Notes: generated by a model from the sequence alone, not told the origin. A stretch of DNA of 64,000 bases from Eukaryota sp. TZLM1-RC (GCA_040285825.1 JAUPSS010000011.1:1-64000); one strand, 5' to 3'; positions 1-11,375 are shown, counted from the first letter of the stretch. Numbers and translations are program-made.

Positions 1-591
1 GTAACCTTTTAAACTTCATGGTACACTGAATAATTTAGAGAACAAATTGTGTTGAGTTGTCAGCGCTTTTTGTTCAAGTTCATTAATTGTTAAGTCTAAA
101 GAGCAAAAATTAAGCCTCTATTTTTGAAGTTAAACGGGGGAATTCATATCAATCAACGTAATAGTCAGACGTCACCTTACGTCTGATCTATTTTATGGGT
201 ACAGTCCACGATTGAATTTTAGAATAAAACTTGTTATTTCAAAATGTGCTGAAGCTTGAATGTGTAGTAATATCTTAGAGGGCAGGTTTTTCTTTCATGA
301 ACCAGTAATTAGAATTAACCATTACCTTGCATATGACGTTCCATGAAAGCAACAATGGAACCAATAGTTTCATTAGGATTTAACCAGATAAAAAGAGTTG
401 TATGAGCCATTGAGAGAACCAAAAGGTGGATGCTAATTTTGTATATGATTCATGCTGACCCAAAAATTCAGTTTTCTATTTACTATTGAAACCTACACTC
501 TTATTTGGGTTCTTTTGGGCAATTAATCATCTATCAAGAAAGATGAGCATTATTTATGGAATGTATTACAGTTGGTATTCATAGGGAAAAG
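1..591. other. left flank of the LTR element, no confident gene
   Basis: AT-rich DNA without a supported gene. A 31-codon minus-strand frame at 410-315 begins with ATG and reads MAHTTLFIWLNPNE, followed by a possible splice donor (GTAATG). It could be the first exon of a gene, but I find no second exon. A plus frame open from 527 joins in frame to 8025 if the LTR element is removed. Confidence 0.4.
588..591. repeat. target site duplication, left copy (AAAG)
   Basis: AAAG directly before the 5' LTR matches AAAG directly after the 3' LTR. The border is ambiguous by one A, so the duplication may be AAAAG. Confidence 0.8.
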
Positions 592-751
592 TGTTAGCCT
601 TGGATAATATTTATAATAGTTTATTTATAGTTTATTAATAGTTATTGTATTATTGCGCCCATGCGCTTAAGTTAAGGGAAATTCTCATTCCCTTGTAATA
701 AATCTAATTACATTTAAGGTATACTCAATGTCTAACCCCCACAGATCATCA
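592..751 (+). repeat. 5' LTR
   Basis: 160 bp, starting TGTTAGCC and ending CATCA. It holds a TATA-like stretch around 605-640 and an AATAAA signal near 697. It differs from the 3' LTR by one base (gggaaaTTctc here, gggaaaTCctc there). The ATG at 728 lies inside the LTR and opens the gag frame, so the last eight LTR codons are coding. Confidence 0.95.
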
Positions 752-3689
752 ATACGTATTGGATCACCTTTGGGTGGTTCCAATGACAACTCCGAGACTG
801 TTAGGACTGATCCTCCTACGTCTCACTCTTTTCGAGTTCTTCCTCCCGAACTCCTCAGTCGGGACCAGAACAACCCTTGTCAACTGGGTCTGAGGGAAGC
901 AATGCTTCTTCTCCTCCTGTGTTAACTCCTCCCTCCGGAGATTCTGTTACACAACCCAATGTTACGAGTTCTTCCTCCCAAACTCCTCAGTTGGGAACAG
1001 AACAACCCTCTGGTGGCGAGAGAAGTGATACTTCCTCTCAACCCTCGGGTCAAGGTTCCACTCCATCTACGGATGACGTTCCTGTGGTTCCTATCAGTCT
1101 TCCTGTTCCTCCCTCTAATGTGGAAAACTTTTGTACCTCTTTCTCCTCCCCTGGTTCTGAAGGAGAGGTTGAAGATTCCCTTTAGGTCCTGAACAGTTCA
1201 GTACTTTAGATGAATATCTGAAGTATATCATCAACCAGACTGATCCTGACTCGGCCAGCAACAAGATATCTGAGCTGTTGAAGCTCAAGAGGGTAGAGCC
1301 TCCCTCTTCACCTATTGTTTGCGCTCCTGTTGCTCCTTCCACTTCTTCTACGGAAGTTCCTGGGAAGGACAACAAGTTCCTTCTACTTCTTCTACGGAAG
1401 CTCCTGGGGAAGGACAACAAGTTCCTTCTACTTCTTCTACGGAAGCTCCTGGGGAAGGACAACAAGCTCCTTCCATTCCTTCTAGGGAAGTTCCTATGGA
1501 AAGCAGCCCTCCGCAACAACCAGCTCCTCCTGCAGTCCCTGCTGGTAACTCTAATCCTACTACTCCTTCTCGAGAAGTTCCTGTAGCAGGTCCTCCTAAT
1601 ACTTCTGCTCCTACTACGGTAGCTCCTACAGAAGTCCATTCAACTCCATCTGTTCCTCCTTCGGGAGTTCCTACTAGAGGAGTAATTCATATTCCCCCAA
1701 CCTCTGGCCAGACTCCTCAGCAAGGTCACGTTGTTTCTTCTGTTCCTGCTGCTTGGCAGGTGCTTAGTGCTGCACAGCCTAACACCTATCAAGCCCCAAG
1801 CCAGCCCCAGGAATCAGATTCTCCTTTCATCTCTACCCAGCAGAGGACTGAAGCACAAACTTTAGTTCTCAATGCTGGTATTGAGTTAATGCAAGGAGAT
1901 CCTGCATCGATTCCTCCCAACGAACTCATTGCTGCTTTACCCCCATTTTGGGGTCCAGAAGTGGTTAATGATCACGGCTTTAGGATACGCAGAAGAATTG
2001 GCCCCTACTTCCCAACGGAGGAAGTAGACAATCTTACGGTTCGTTGTGACCCTCCTCCAATTTATCCTCAACGGGATACTGTTGGAGGGTTCAGAACTCC
2101 TCGTGAAGGTGTACAGAGGATTTTCGCTGGTGATGAGCTGAATCTCTTCCTCAATCGATGTAACCCATGTCCTTTCCCAGGTTTAGCCCTGGATACAATG
2201 CCTCTCTTGATATTTATATCAATAGAGATTTCAGGACTGGATGGTGGTACACTTACACTACGAACTACCAAAGATTGTACCTGCAAGACCGCAGACCTGA
2301 CCTTTGTGCGTCATATTTTGGTCCGGAGCATAGAAGGAATAGGCCTTTAAGGGATGCCCTGATGAATGTACAGGAGAACATTGGCGTCACCAATTCTAGT
2401 TCTCTTCTGTGGGTCAATATCGATGGTAATGTGCAAAGTTACTATCCGAGTGATCATGACCCAGTAGAATTGAGAACTTCTGAGCCTGACCCAGTTGAGA
2501 CAGACACAGTTTTCTCATCTTTGAGCATTGAGCCTCAGGATGACCAACAACAAGATGAGCCGATGGCAACTACTGACACTGTTGAGACAGTGCAACAACC
2601 TGTAGTTGTCCAATCTCAGGATCCATCAACTCCTTCCCAGGTTCCTCAGGACCCTAGGCTCCTAGGAGCAACTCCTTCTAACACTCCCATAGCTCCCCAG
2701 TTTTCCAACACTCTACTGATGGAAGCTATGGCGAGTTCACAAGATAGAGATAGAGATAGACAAAGAGGTGGTCGTCCTAGAAAACCCACCCTGGAAGCCA
2801 ACGATATCTCTGACCCTGTAAGGATCTTGAAATTCATCGACAGATTTATTCTGTATGCTAGGACTGAGAGGACCATTGAAGAGAGAGATATCAATGAATC
2901 TGATCCTACTCAAGTCAGACTAGCAAGAGAAGTGTCTGAATTAAGAAGGCAACTTGAGGAACGTTCTCGTCCTTCTGCCACTCCTCAATCCATAAGCAGA
3001 GAAAACCGGAACCTCCCTCTCAATCAGAGATATGGTAACCCCTCCACGAGTGGGACCGATTCAGAGCTGCTGCTCAAGTCGACCCTCGTAGGATTGCCTC
3101 CTGCGTTACTCCAGAGTGCTTAGCTGCTCTGAGAGCTCAAGGCAGATTTTCGTCTATGTCTGATAGTATCTCAGCTATCGACAACATTAATGAGGAGCAA
3201 ATATGGGAATCAATTTTACACCTCAGCCAGTATAGTACTTTAGAAACGGCGAGGAATCAGTTATATAGAGTTCAGATGAATTGGAATATTCAGGACTTTA
3301 GGAATCGCTGGGGCGACTTCACTGTGAGGCTAATGAGAACAGTTTCACGAAGTACCGCCATTTCTGACGTCAGGGCAAGCGACCGTGCCTTGTATGGTCA
3401 ACATTTCCTACAGCGCATTCAAAACTGGAAAATTGCAACCCATATGATCGATTCTGTTGGTATTCAGGCCATCAGTGACAACCTGAGAACAGTATGGTCC
3501 ACACCCAATGTTTGGCAACACCATACTTTACAACAATTTGTCGACATCCTTGCTGCTGAATACATGAGTTGGTGTTCAGCAAGATCCTATGACGAGCAAA
3601 GGGCCAATATCAGTGACAGCTATCAACAACATATGGGTCACTATGTTAGAGCAAACCCAAAGGACAAGAAAAAGAATAGGCAAATTTAA
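728..3689 (+). pseudogene. gag region of the LTR element, frame-broken
   Basis: Structural (capsid) region, assigned from position and composition. The frame opens at ATG 728 within the LTR. The first 450 residues or so are rich in Pro, Ser, Thr and Gln and look disordered. Then come a long acidic and Gln-rich stretch (about 2470-2660), a basic segment and an alpha-helical capsid-like part (about 3085-3689), ending in a basic KDKKKNRQ tail. Frame shifts lie near 900, 1190, 1365, 2180 and 3085. I see no motif that proves the capsid fold; the call rests on its place before the zinc knuckle and protease. Confidence 0.75.
1336..1480 (+). repeat. 45-bp tandem repeat, three units, in gag
   Basis: Three head-to-tail units of about 45 bp encode PSTSSTEAPGEGQQV-type 15-residue repeats. 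The first unit reads CTGGGAAGG where the other two read CTGGGGAAGG, so it is one G short. That missing G is exactly where the gag reading frame changes. Confidence 0.85.
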
Positions 3690-6600
3690 GCCTGCGGGTT
3701 CCAGCGTCGCCCCTGCTCAACTCACCAAAAAGGAGCAAGTCGCAAATTAAGAAAGAAAGAGATAAAGCTGGTCTCTGTAGATTCTGTGGTTTTCCAGGCC
3801 ACTCTATTAACGAATGTCCCGACCCTGATTGCCAGCGATCCAAGCAATGGCGAGATGCCAACCCAGATGCCGTTCGAGCATATTTGGCTAGGGGTAGTAG
3901 TAATAGTAGTAATAGAGGCAGAGGTAGACGTAGAGGAAGAGGCAAGGGCCCTTCTAGTAGTAATAAACGTTCCCATAAATATTCAATGTTTACTATAGAG
4001 CAAGATAGCTCTCCAACCGGTAATACATCAAAGCAACGTTCAAACAAATGTTCCTTGTTTACTATAGAGCAAGACAGCTCTCCAGCACGTAAAACACCAA
4101 ACATAAAACAAACCTCAGTCTCCAACCAGTGGATTAAGTGTTTAACTAATCCTTTGACTACCCGGAATTTTAAAACAGCTACAACGATAGAAACACCAAA
4201 TAAACCCTGTTTCAATCATGAGTTCGACTCGAACCCAGACTCAGCGTCCCACAGCGATATCTTCATGGTTCGCACCTCAGATGTCGCACGCAAAAATTTA
4301 AAATTGAAATTTTCAATAAATAACTGCGAAATAGAAGGGATCATCGACTCTGGAGCTTCGATATCAGTCATCACTGTTGATTTAGCAGAGAGATGCAACA
4401 TGGTAAAGACTAACCATTGCATAAACTTTAAGTCAGCAAACAACATCATGTCGAAGTCTTTAGGATCAGCAGAAGGCACACTGAGCTTCAGACTCGGTAG
4501 TGTAACCCAACTAGTACACGTGAAACATAGCTTGGCCATCATTCCTGGCAACAATATGTTACTAATTGGTAGAGACCTGTTGCATCACCTAGGCTTATTG
4601 AACGATGAAGGCCTCTTCATCAAGATGGATGAGGAACATCGTACATTACTTCTGCCTGAGGCTGAATTCGACCATCGAATCTCCCAAGTCTCAGATGTCG
4701 TCAACGTCCCCAGACGTTGGTTGGAGCACATACAGTCTTCTGGTTGTACTATTAACCTCGACTGTGATAACGACAAGAAGACCTTACTTCTAACCTTGAA
4801 AGAGTTCGAAGAAACATTCACCCTTAAGCCGCATGCTGATGGGATTGACTGTCCTCCAATGGAGATCAACTTTCATGATGAAAGTATTCGAGTCAGACGA
4901 CCCCCTCGTAGGTTAAACCCCGAGAAGCAGAAAGTCGCCGAACAGATCTTCGATGAACTCGTCGAGTCTGGATTTGCTGTACCATCGAACCATGAGTTCA
5001 GCTCTCCAGTATGTCTTGTGGTATACCCTGATCATCGTAAGCCTCGCCTTACTGGTGATTACAGCGGCAAGGACGGAGTCAACGCCAACACTATTCCCGT
5101 TGAACCTAATCTCCCCAGAATATCCGATGTGCTAGTCTTCCTTTCGGAAGCCAATTTCATCGGTACCCTTGACCTCCCCAAAGCCTTTTGGCAACTAAAG
5201 ATTGCAGAAAAGGACTGGGAGAAGACTGCCTTAAGCATCCCTGGCAAAAGTATCATGTTTAAACGTGCTGCTTTCGGCCTCAAGAACGTTCCTGCAGTCT
5301 TCCAGAACGTTATGGCAGACATCTTCTCCGGAGACGGTGTATTCATCTATATAGATGACATCATTATAGTAGGTAGAACCTTCAACGAGTTCCTCGGACG
5401 TCTAAGACGTGTCCTCGAGAAAGCTCGAACCCGTAGAGTTAGCCTTGGACTGCCCAAGTGCCATTTTTGTGTCCTCTAGACACCCAATAAAGATCCTTGG
5501 TAGCAGATTCCAACACAAAACCAGGACCATAGATCCTACACGCACAGAGTCTTTACTGAATCTTCCCAGACCTAAGACTGTGAAAGACGCCCGTAGCCTT
5601 ATCGGCTCAGTCAACTTCATTAGGGAATGGCTTCCCCAGGTAACCAAGCATGTTGCCCCGATCATCAAATTAACACATGGCAAAACCACGTCGCTTGCAG
5701 TGGAAAGACACTCACAACTACCATTTAGCCGAAATCAAACGTCTGATCGCGGAGCATATGCCTCTCAACTTACCTCCGGTGGATAACCAAGTACTAATTA
5801 GTTGTGATGCCTCTGATATAGCAGTTGGCGGCGTGATTTGGGAACAAATAGAACCCACTAAGGACCCTGGTACTTCCTTACTCAATAGGAAATGTAGACC
5901 AATCAGCTTCTTCAGCAGATTGTTGACTAACTCCCAGCAGAACTGGCCCACGGTACAGAAAGAGCTCTATGCTATCCTTCTCATGCTTACCGAAAGTGGC
6001 TTCGAGAACTACCTCAAAGGAAGGCGTCTGATCATTTTCACAGATCACCAAAACCTAACTTACATGCTTACCGCTCCGAACAAAAACAGAATAGTCAGAA
6101 GGTGGCTTCCCATCTTTTCTGAGTTCCTATTCGACATAGTTCATACAAAAGGGGAAGAGAACCATTGGGCAGACATGCTATCTAGGATAGTACCGCCCCA
6201 AGACAATCATACCATCAACCATCTGGTACATTCTAATGACCAAGAGTTTCACCCTATCTACTACACAAATAGGATTGACGAAACTGAGTCAGAGAGATGC
6301 TTCGTTGAAGATCTCCATACATTTGAGAAGGTGCTCATCCTTCAAGACAAATGCTCCAATGACCTTCCACTCTTCGAGCCATGGCTCTGCAAGATCAGGT
6401 CCGAACAAAAGCGAGCCCTCGCTAACCAGGACACCTCGTTCAACAACTGTACTTTGGATAGTCGTCTAGATCTTTATCTGACTCCAGAGCACAAGATCGT
6501 GATTCCTCAATCACTGGTTAAGGATACGCTTAACCTTCTACATGGACTCCCGCAAGGTGGCCACCCCAGTAAGGCAGAAAGTCTCCTCAGACTCAAGAAC

Positions 6601-7876
6601 AGCGACTACTGGTGGCCTAACATGCTTTCAGACATGACCAAGCACGTCCAAGAATGCCCCTCCTGTCAGAAGACAGCAGCAGTCCCCAAACTGCATGTCC
6701 CTACAACTGGTTCCTTGTGGGCTGACAGACCATTCGCAAGAGTTAACGTCGACGTCATTGGTCCTCTTCCAGAAGATCAAGACGGCCACAGATACATTCT
6801 TGTATTTGTGGATAGCTTCACGAGGTTCACTATCATAGTCCCTCTCAAAGAACTCAACGCCAACCTTACTGCTGACGCTCTCATATGGAAGGTATGCGCG
6901 ATATTCGGGATTCCGTTCATAGTTCATAGTGACAACGGTCCTGAGTTCTCTAAAGCTGTCTTCGACGCTCTATGTGAGTTTTTGGGCATAGAGGTCTCAA
7001 AGTCCGTCCCTCACTTCTCTCAATCCAACGGTTTAGTCGAACGCCGTCACCGTGACATTTTTGCAGAATTTGAGGAAGCTGCTCGTAGATTTTAACGCCT
7101 ACGACGCATGGTCAGAGTACATACCCTATGTACAATTGTTAATCAACTCATCCAAGAGTTCGATTACAGGTTACTCTCCATACGAGCTCATGTTTGGTTC
7201 AGATTTTAGCCCAAGAGCTGACCCCGGCAAAAATCATAGAGACCCTCGAAAGCTCAACGTCTGAGTCAACCTACATCAACAACATTCAATCCAAATTTGC
7301 CAGATTGAAGAAGAAACAGGAGGAAGCAGAGCTCCGTCAAGCTTCCAAGGCTCCTCCTCGTGATTCCCAAATCGAAGCCAACCCTTTCTCTCCTGGCCAA
7401 TTGGTCAAACGAGCTTCGTCTTCCACTGCTAAGTTACATGGTAACTACAAAGGACCATTCTTAGTTATTGACACACCTCTACCTCCACAGCTGACATCAA
7501 GAACCTGTGTACTGGTATGGTTGTTAAAGCCAGTGTGAAGCACCTCCAACCTTGGCATTCCAGTTTACCAGCTGATGATGAATTTCACTCCTGGGTTGCT
7601 GCTGGTGATGCAGAAGAGCACGTGATCCAGAAAGTCCTCAGTCAGGATGGTGATTACTGTCAAGTCCAATGGCCTGGCAATCATATTACCACTGAGCTGG
7701 TTTCGACTGTTCAAAACACCTCTGCCTATAAAGAATTCTCCGAGTCTGTTTCTAATACTCGCTCTCGTCCTTCACGCCGTAAACGTCGTTCTGATAATAT
7801 TAACAATAATGTTAATCCAACTCCTATCAGGCCTCGACGCTCGAAAAGAAGAAAGGGCAGTGTTAGCCTTGGATAA
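3690..7876 (+). pseudogene. pol region: zinc knuckle, protease, RT, RNase H, integrase, chromodomain-like tail; frame-broken
   Basis: Polyprotein for reverse transcription and integration. A CX2CX4HX4C knuckle (CRFCGFPGHSINEC) lies at about 3770-3825, followed by an Arg/Gly-rich basic stretch. The aspartic protease DSGA is near 4348. RT has the FIYIDD motif at 5342-5362. RNase H shows SCDAS, QKEL and FTDHQN. Integrase has an HHCC finger (HGLPQGGH, CPSCQK) and DDE residues in VDVIGP, HSDNGPEF and NGLVERRH. The tail near 7610-7740 resembles a chromodomain, and the frame ends in GSVSLG inside the 3' LTR. Shifts near 5460, 5690, 7085, 7230 and 7520 break the frame. All key residues of the catalytic domains remain visible. 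Confidence 0.92.
7843..7857 (+). other. polypurine tract of the LTR element
   Basis: Fifteen purines in a row, GAAAAGAAGAAAGGG, three bases before the 3' LTR. This is the expected place for plus-strand priming. It is also coding (Arg/Lys-rich). Confidence 0.8.
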
Positions 7877-8020
7877 TATTTATAATAGTTTATTTATAGT
7901 TTATTAATAGTTATTGTATTATTGCGCCCATGCGCTTAAGTTAAGGGAAATCCTCATTCCCTTGTAATAAATCTAATTACATTTAAGGTATACTCAATGT
8001 CTAACCCCCACAGATCATCA
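7861..8020 (+). repeat. 3' LTR
   Basis: 160-bp copy of 592-751 with one mismatch. The last open frame of pol runs into it and stops at TAA 7874-7876. It is preceded by the purine tract at 7843-7857. Confidence 0.95.
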
Positions 8021-8024
8021 AAAG
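8021..8024. repeat. target site duplication, right copy (AAAG)
   Basis: Directly follows the 3' LTR and matches 588-591. Confidence 0.8.
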
Positions 8025-8187
8025 GAAGCGTCGGTTCCGAAAAGATTTCCAAAATGGAAAGGGAAACAGAATATGGAGATGTTTTGATTGGAAACGTTGC
8101 TCTTCAACATACCTGGGAATGACAACTACCCTTGTTTCGTTTGTCATGATATTGCACCAAACCGTTATTGTATTGGTTTCTTATTGA
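8025..8187 (+). pseudogene. possible FLYWCH/WRKY-like zinc-finger exon interrupted by the LTR element
   Basis: Reads open from 8026 to TGA 8187 and contains IWRCFDWKRC in a basic context. Joining 591 to 8025 (removing the element and one target copy) gives an open frame from 527, about 76 codons. A WRC motif followed by C resembles FLYWCH or WRKY-GCM1 fingers found in Mutator-like transposases. The histidines of the finger are not seen, so this is tentative. Confidence 0.25.
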
Positions 8188-8660
8188 AGATTTTTCATTT
8201 TAAGTCATGCTAAATTAAACATTCTACATACATAACTTCTGATCAAATACAATCAAATACAGTACATAGAGTTGATGAATCAAAGCGTCTTTATTGATAT
8301 TGCAAGAACGTTTTGTCTAGGATTCAAAAGATTCGATTTGTTTTTTTCATACAGTGAATTCTTCCATACCACTGCAGTGTTTTTTGAATATTGTTACTGA
8401 ACGACTGAAATGCTTGCCGAGAACGTCACTTTTGAGGATGAGTATGTTTGAATAGTTACCTCAATGCTATCCTTTGTGTCTGAAATGTATGGTTTCACAG
8501 AGTATGAATGTGTTCAACAGTTGATTCCTTTTCCTCATTCGAACTCATAAGTTCTTGATGAAGAGATAAACCCACTGATGAATCGTTCTTCTCTTATTGG
8601 GTTAATGGACGACTACCACAGTTTGTTATTCTCACTTTAAACAGCAATTGGGGTGAACCA
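8188..8660. other. AT-rich spacer, nothing recognised
   Basis: No supported frame, RNA gene or repeat was seen between the zinc-finger-like remnant and the palindromic P-loop fragment. Confidence 0.4.
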
Positions 8661-8674
8661 TGTGTGGAAGTTTG

Positions 8675-9149
8675 GAAAGCGACATCCTCCACAGCACCAC
8701 CAATGGAGGATGCTTCATTCTCATTTGTGAAAGTCCTGTATTACAAGCCTGATGTTTCAATGGTTGTCCCTTTCTTCACAATGGAATTCATTGTTGACAG
8801 CGAAGCTATTAGTCAATATCATGCATATCTATTGCCAATCATGATTCTGTTCTTTGTGGTGAACTCGAACAACACCAAGTTTAAGTGCCTCAAAGTCGTC
8901 TCTGGATTGAATAGACTTGCATGATTCAATCATAAACCGTGTTTTACCTGTTCCTGTTGAATTGATAAAGGGTAAAACGTTTGAATGATACTCAACTAAT
9001 AGACCTTGTTGCTGTTCTAAATACTTTAGCAGAAGGTTGGGAAACTCATTAAAGAACTCGGGCTTCTGATATGGCACATTCATAATGGAGAATGCAGCAT
9101 CTTTCATTGGTGGAGCTGTGGAGGATGTCGCTTTCTGAACTACCTTCAC
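8675..9149. repeat. imperfect palindrome of a P-loop gene fragment
   Basis: Two inverted arms: 8675-8755 (plus) and 9137-9058 (minus) share GAAAGCGACATCCTCCACAG and encode related peptides, KATSSTAPPMEDASFSF and KATSSTAPPMKDAAFSI. Weaker protein-level similarity continues inward (YHAYLLP versus YHSNVLP). The longer minus frame (9149-8829, 106 codons) holds a Walker A-like GTGKTR. This resembles NTPase domains of crinkler-like or related protist proteins, but the family is not certain. Neither arm is a complete gene. Confidence 0.6.
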
Positions 9150-9294
9150 AGAGAGGAGTGTGATTTAATCATAAGTGAAGTGTAATAAAGATTTAGATCT
9201 TCACAAGTTATCTGAGTGTTTTTAACCTGTTAATGTTACAATCAAATGTGCATTTTCTGCTATTAATTTAACAAAATTAGTTAGTATTAATTTC

Positions 9295-9404
9295 GTTATT
9301 TAATTAACTGATTTCTTATATTTTGAACAATTTATAAATCAACAACTAAATAATCCACTTCTCCCAAAACCAAACTAGGTGTAATTCTCTCATAGTTTTG
9401 TTTT
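9295..9404 (-). mobile_element. LINE 3' end fragment (minus)
   Basis: Reading on the minus strand, it matches the 3' terminal part of the LINE at 56340-57175, including CTATGAGAGAAT and the stretch around TTTGGGAGAAGTGGATTATT. Only about 110 bp remain. Confidence 0.6.
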
Positions 9405-9450
9405 GTCCCATCAGTTATGAATTAATTTAATTAAGTGTGCATGTTCAATC
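9405..9450 (+). mobile_element. LINE 3' end fragment (plus), head to head with the previous one
   Basis: TTTTGTCCCATCAGTTATGAATTAATTT matches the reverse complement of the LINE 3' end at 39703-39800 and 48785-48840. It faces the minus-strand fragment directly to its left. Confidence 0.5.
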
Positions 9451-9479
9451 AATATTAACTAATTAACTTGCCTAGTTTT

Positions 9480-10512
9480 CCTCACAATATTAAAAAAATT
9501 CCCACCCGATCACTTTCAAATTTACGTTTTGCCTGACAAAGCTTCAGCACCATCTGGTTAAATTATATGAAAGCTTGGATTATGAAGTAAGGCTTGGCTT
9601 GGCCAAAACTGAAAATCCCGCTTTCGGAAATTTTTTAAAAGACATTTGTGATAGTTCTGCTGCTGCTTTAGTTGCTCAAATTCCCTTTAATTGTAGACTC
9701 TTTATAAAAAACATTGAATGGCTTATAAACATGCGTTTTCGTTGTTTTCTGTGGCCAAACAATTTGCCCAATAATTTAACTTGTAAATGTGGTAAACCTC
9801 TTTTGTTTACTCATCTTGTGAACTTTAAACTTTTCATTACATTTAGAAGTAAAGTACATAATAATTTCAGGGACCAAATTTATGTAATGTGTAAATCAAA
9901 TCGAGTAGATTCCTTTTTTAAGCTTTTGTTATCAAAATTAATTAACAATGACCCCAATATTGATAGTACGCGCTACAACAGTGCTTTTATGGGTCTTACC
10001 AGTGGTGATTTGGTTGTTCCCGGCTTAGAGGGTAGTTTTACTTTTTCAGATGCCATGTCTATAGACCCTTGTAATTCTTCTAATAAACATTTCATCAACT
10101 CAGCTGTAAACAATATTCTTCTTGCTGGCGAACAATGCAATATTGCTAAATATGCGAAACCCATTTCCTCAGTTAATGAAAATTCTCATGTCCAATATAA
10201 TTTATGTCCCTTTATTTTTTCTTTGCTTGGACCTCTAGATAAGGCTGCTATGGCTTTCCTTGAGGATTTTGATGTTGTTGTAAAGGAGAGAACTGGAAGA
10301 ATTTCCAATCGTGTATACTGGCGAAACAGGATTGTATTTTCTTTTTTATGGGAATAGATAAATTTTTTTCTGATTCACTATCTTCTTTTGGAAAATTTTC
10401 CGAATCTTAAGTAATTAATTGCTTCGATGTAGGGAAGACAGATTTTGAGGATGTGGAGTTTTAGTCGTGTATTTGATGATTTTCTATTCCTAATTGGACA
10501 AATAAATTCTCT
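9480..10512 (+). mobile_element. 5'-truncated LINE, C-terminal domain only
   Basis: Collinear with the LINE at 61644-62640 on the other strand. The open frame 9575-10357 encodes the region after the reverse transcriptase. A zinc motif, CKCGKPLLFTHLVNF, has lost its last cysteine (C in the other copies). Then come FRSKVHNNFRDQ, a LTSGDLVVPG motif and a conserved tail ending near WRNRIVFSFLW. GD followed by spaced acidic residues, after an H..vRD motif, resembles the restriction-like endonuclease of R2/CRE-type elements. Truncation at the 5' side is typical of target-primed reverse transcription. Confidence 0.85.
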
Positions 10513-10671
10513 CATAGTTAAAAATACAAGCTTTCAAAAAGCTGTGACAATTTTTGATTCAGATTATTACAGCAACATTGCAAATTGAATCGGTCCAAAG
10601 CTTCTTGAACTGATTGGGAGAAACACTAGGGCCAGATTTCGATTGGCAATCTATCTGTATCTCGAAATGAG

Positions 10672-10676
10672 AAAAA
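10672..10676 (-). terminator. Pol III terminator of tRNA-Glu
   Basis: Five T residues on the minus strand directly after the discriminator base. Confidence 0.8.
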
Positions 10677-10748
10677 TTCGCATACCGGGAATCGAACCCG
10701 GGTCTAGTATGTGAAAGACACTAATGCTAGCCACTACACCATATGCAA
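10677..10748 (-). tRNA. trnE-UUC: tRNA-Glu (anticodon TTC)
   Basis: Cloverleaf read on the minus strand. The acceptor stem TTGCATA pairs with TATGCGA (one T-G pair). The D arm has GTG/CAT, the anticodon stem AGTGT/ATACT encloses CTTTCAC (anticodon TTC), and the T arm CCGGG/CCCGG encloses TTCGATT. The discriminator is A. It is followed by TTTTT (10676-10672), a Pol III terminator. The B box GGTTCGATTCC is canonical. There is no intron and no encoded CCA. Confidence 0.95.
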
Positions 10749-10821
10749 CTTCACAATTTCATTTAGGACTAAGAAACACAACTGTGAGTTAATCTAGTAT
10801 AATCTAATCTAGTGGTAATGT

Positions 10822-11375
10822 GTAAAAAAGCTTCAACAAACTCTGACAGTATTATTTGAAGGCTTGCATTATGAAGTACGTCTTGGCATGGTCAAACAAA
10901 AAATCTCACTTTCGTAAATATTTTACTGATCTGTTTGTGATAGTTCTTGGTCTTGTTTAATTAATCAAGTACCAAGAATTCATGGTTTGTTTCTAGATGA
11001 CCCTTGCTTTTCATTATCTAAGCGTATTCAATCTTTAAATTGGCCTGATAATCTTCCCCATGCTACAATTTGTCAATGTGGAAAGAATGTCACTCCAACC
11101 CATTTATTTAATTGAAATTGTTTTATTACTTTTAGATCAAAAGTGCATAATGTCGTGCGTGATCAGCTCTATTGTATGTTTAAGTCTTAGAAAATTGAAT
11201 TTTTTAGAACCTTTGCTTTCAAATTTGGCTGATAAAGCTGACAGAATTTCTTTTGGTGATAGTCGCGGTGGTGTGCTAGTTTCCGGTCTTGATGGATCAA
11301 TCATCATTATTGGCGACATATCTACTGATGTATCAAACAGCTCAAATGAAAAACTGGCACCATCTTATAATTCAG
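10822..11375 (+). mobile_element. decayed LINE fragment (plus)
   Basis: Begins with AAGCTTCAACAAACTCTGACAG..., which aligns with the LINE at 9530. The zinc motif and the SRGGVLVSGLDGS segment (the GDLVVPG region) are recognisable in broken frames, as are STDVSNSSNEKL residues shared with the fragment at 42002-42304. Confidence 0.75.

Larger units (their letters stand above)
592..8020 (+). mobile_element. Ty3/gypsy-type LTR retrotransposon (chromovirus-like), complete with both LTRs
   Basis: Complete LTR element of 7.43 kb. Two 160-bp direct repeats (592-751 and 7861-8020) start TGTTAG, end ATCA and differ at one base. AAAG lies immediately outside both ends (588-591 and 8021-8024), or AAAAG if the border shifts by one. 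The order gag, CCHC knuckle, aspartic protease, RT, RNase H, integrase, with a chromodomain-like tail, is that of Ty3/gypsy. A purine tract lies just before the 3' LTR. I could not recognise a primer-binding site after the 5' LTR. The reading frame is broken at about eleven places, mostly by single-base shifts, although the near-identical LTRs suggest a recent insertion. Confidence 0.95.

Noticed and set aside
1115-1639. Minus-strand frame of 174 codons rich in Arg and Ser
   Set aside because: Shadow of the Ser/Thr/Pro-rich gag tandem repeat on the plus strand.
2740-2765. GATAGA repeat as possible microsatellite or regulatory site
   Set aside because: Only a few units and in frame within gag (DRDRDRQR); no reason to treat it as a separate feature.
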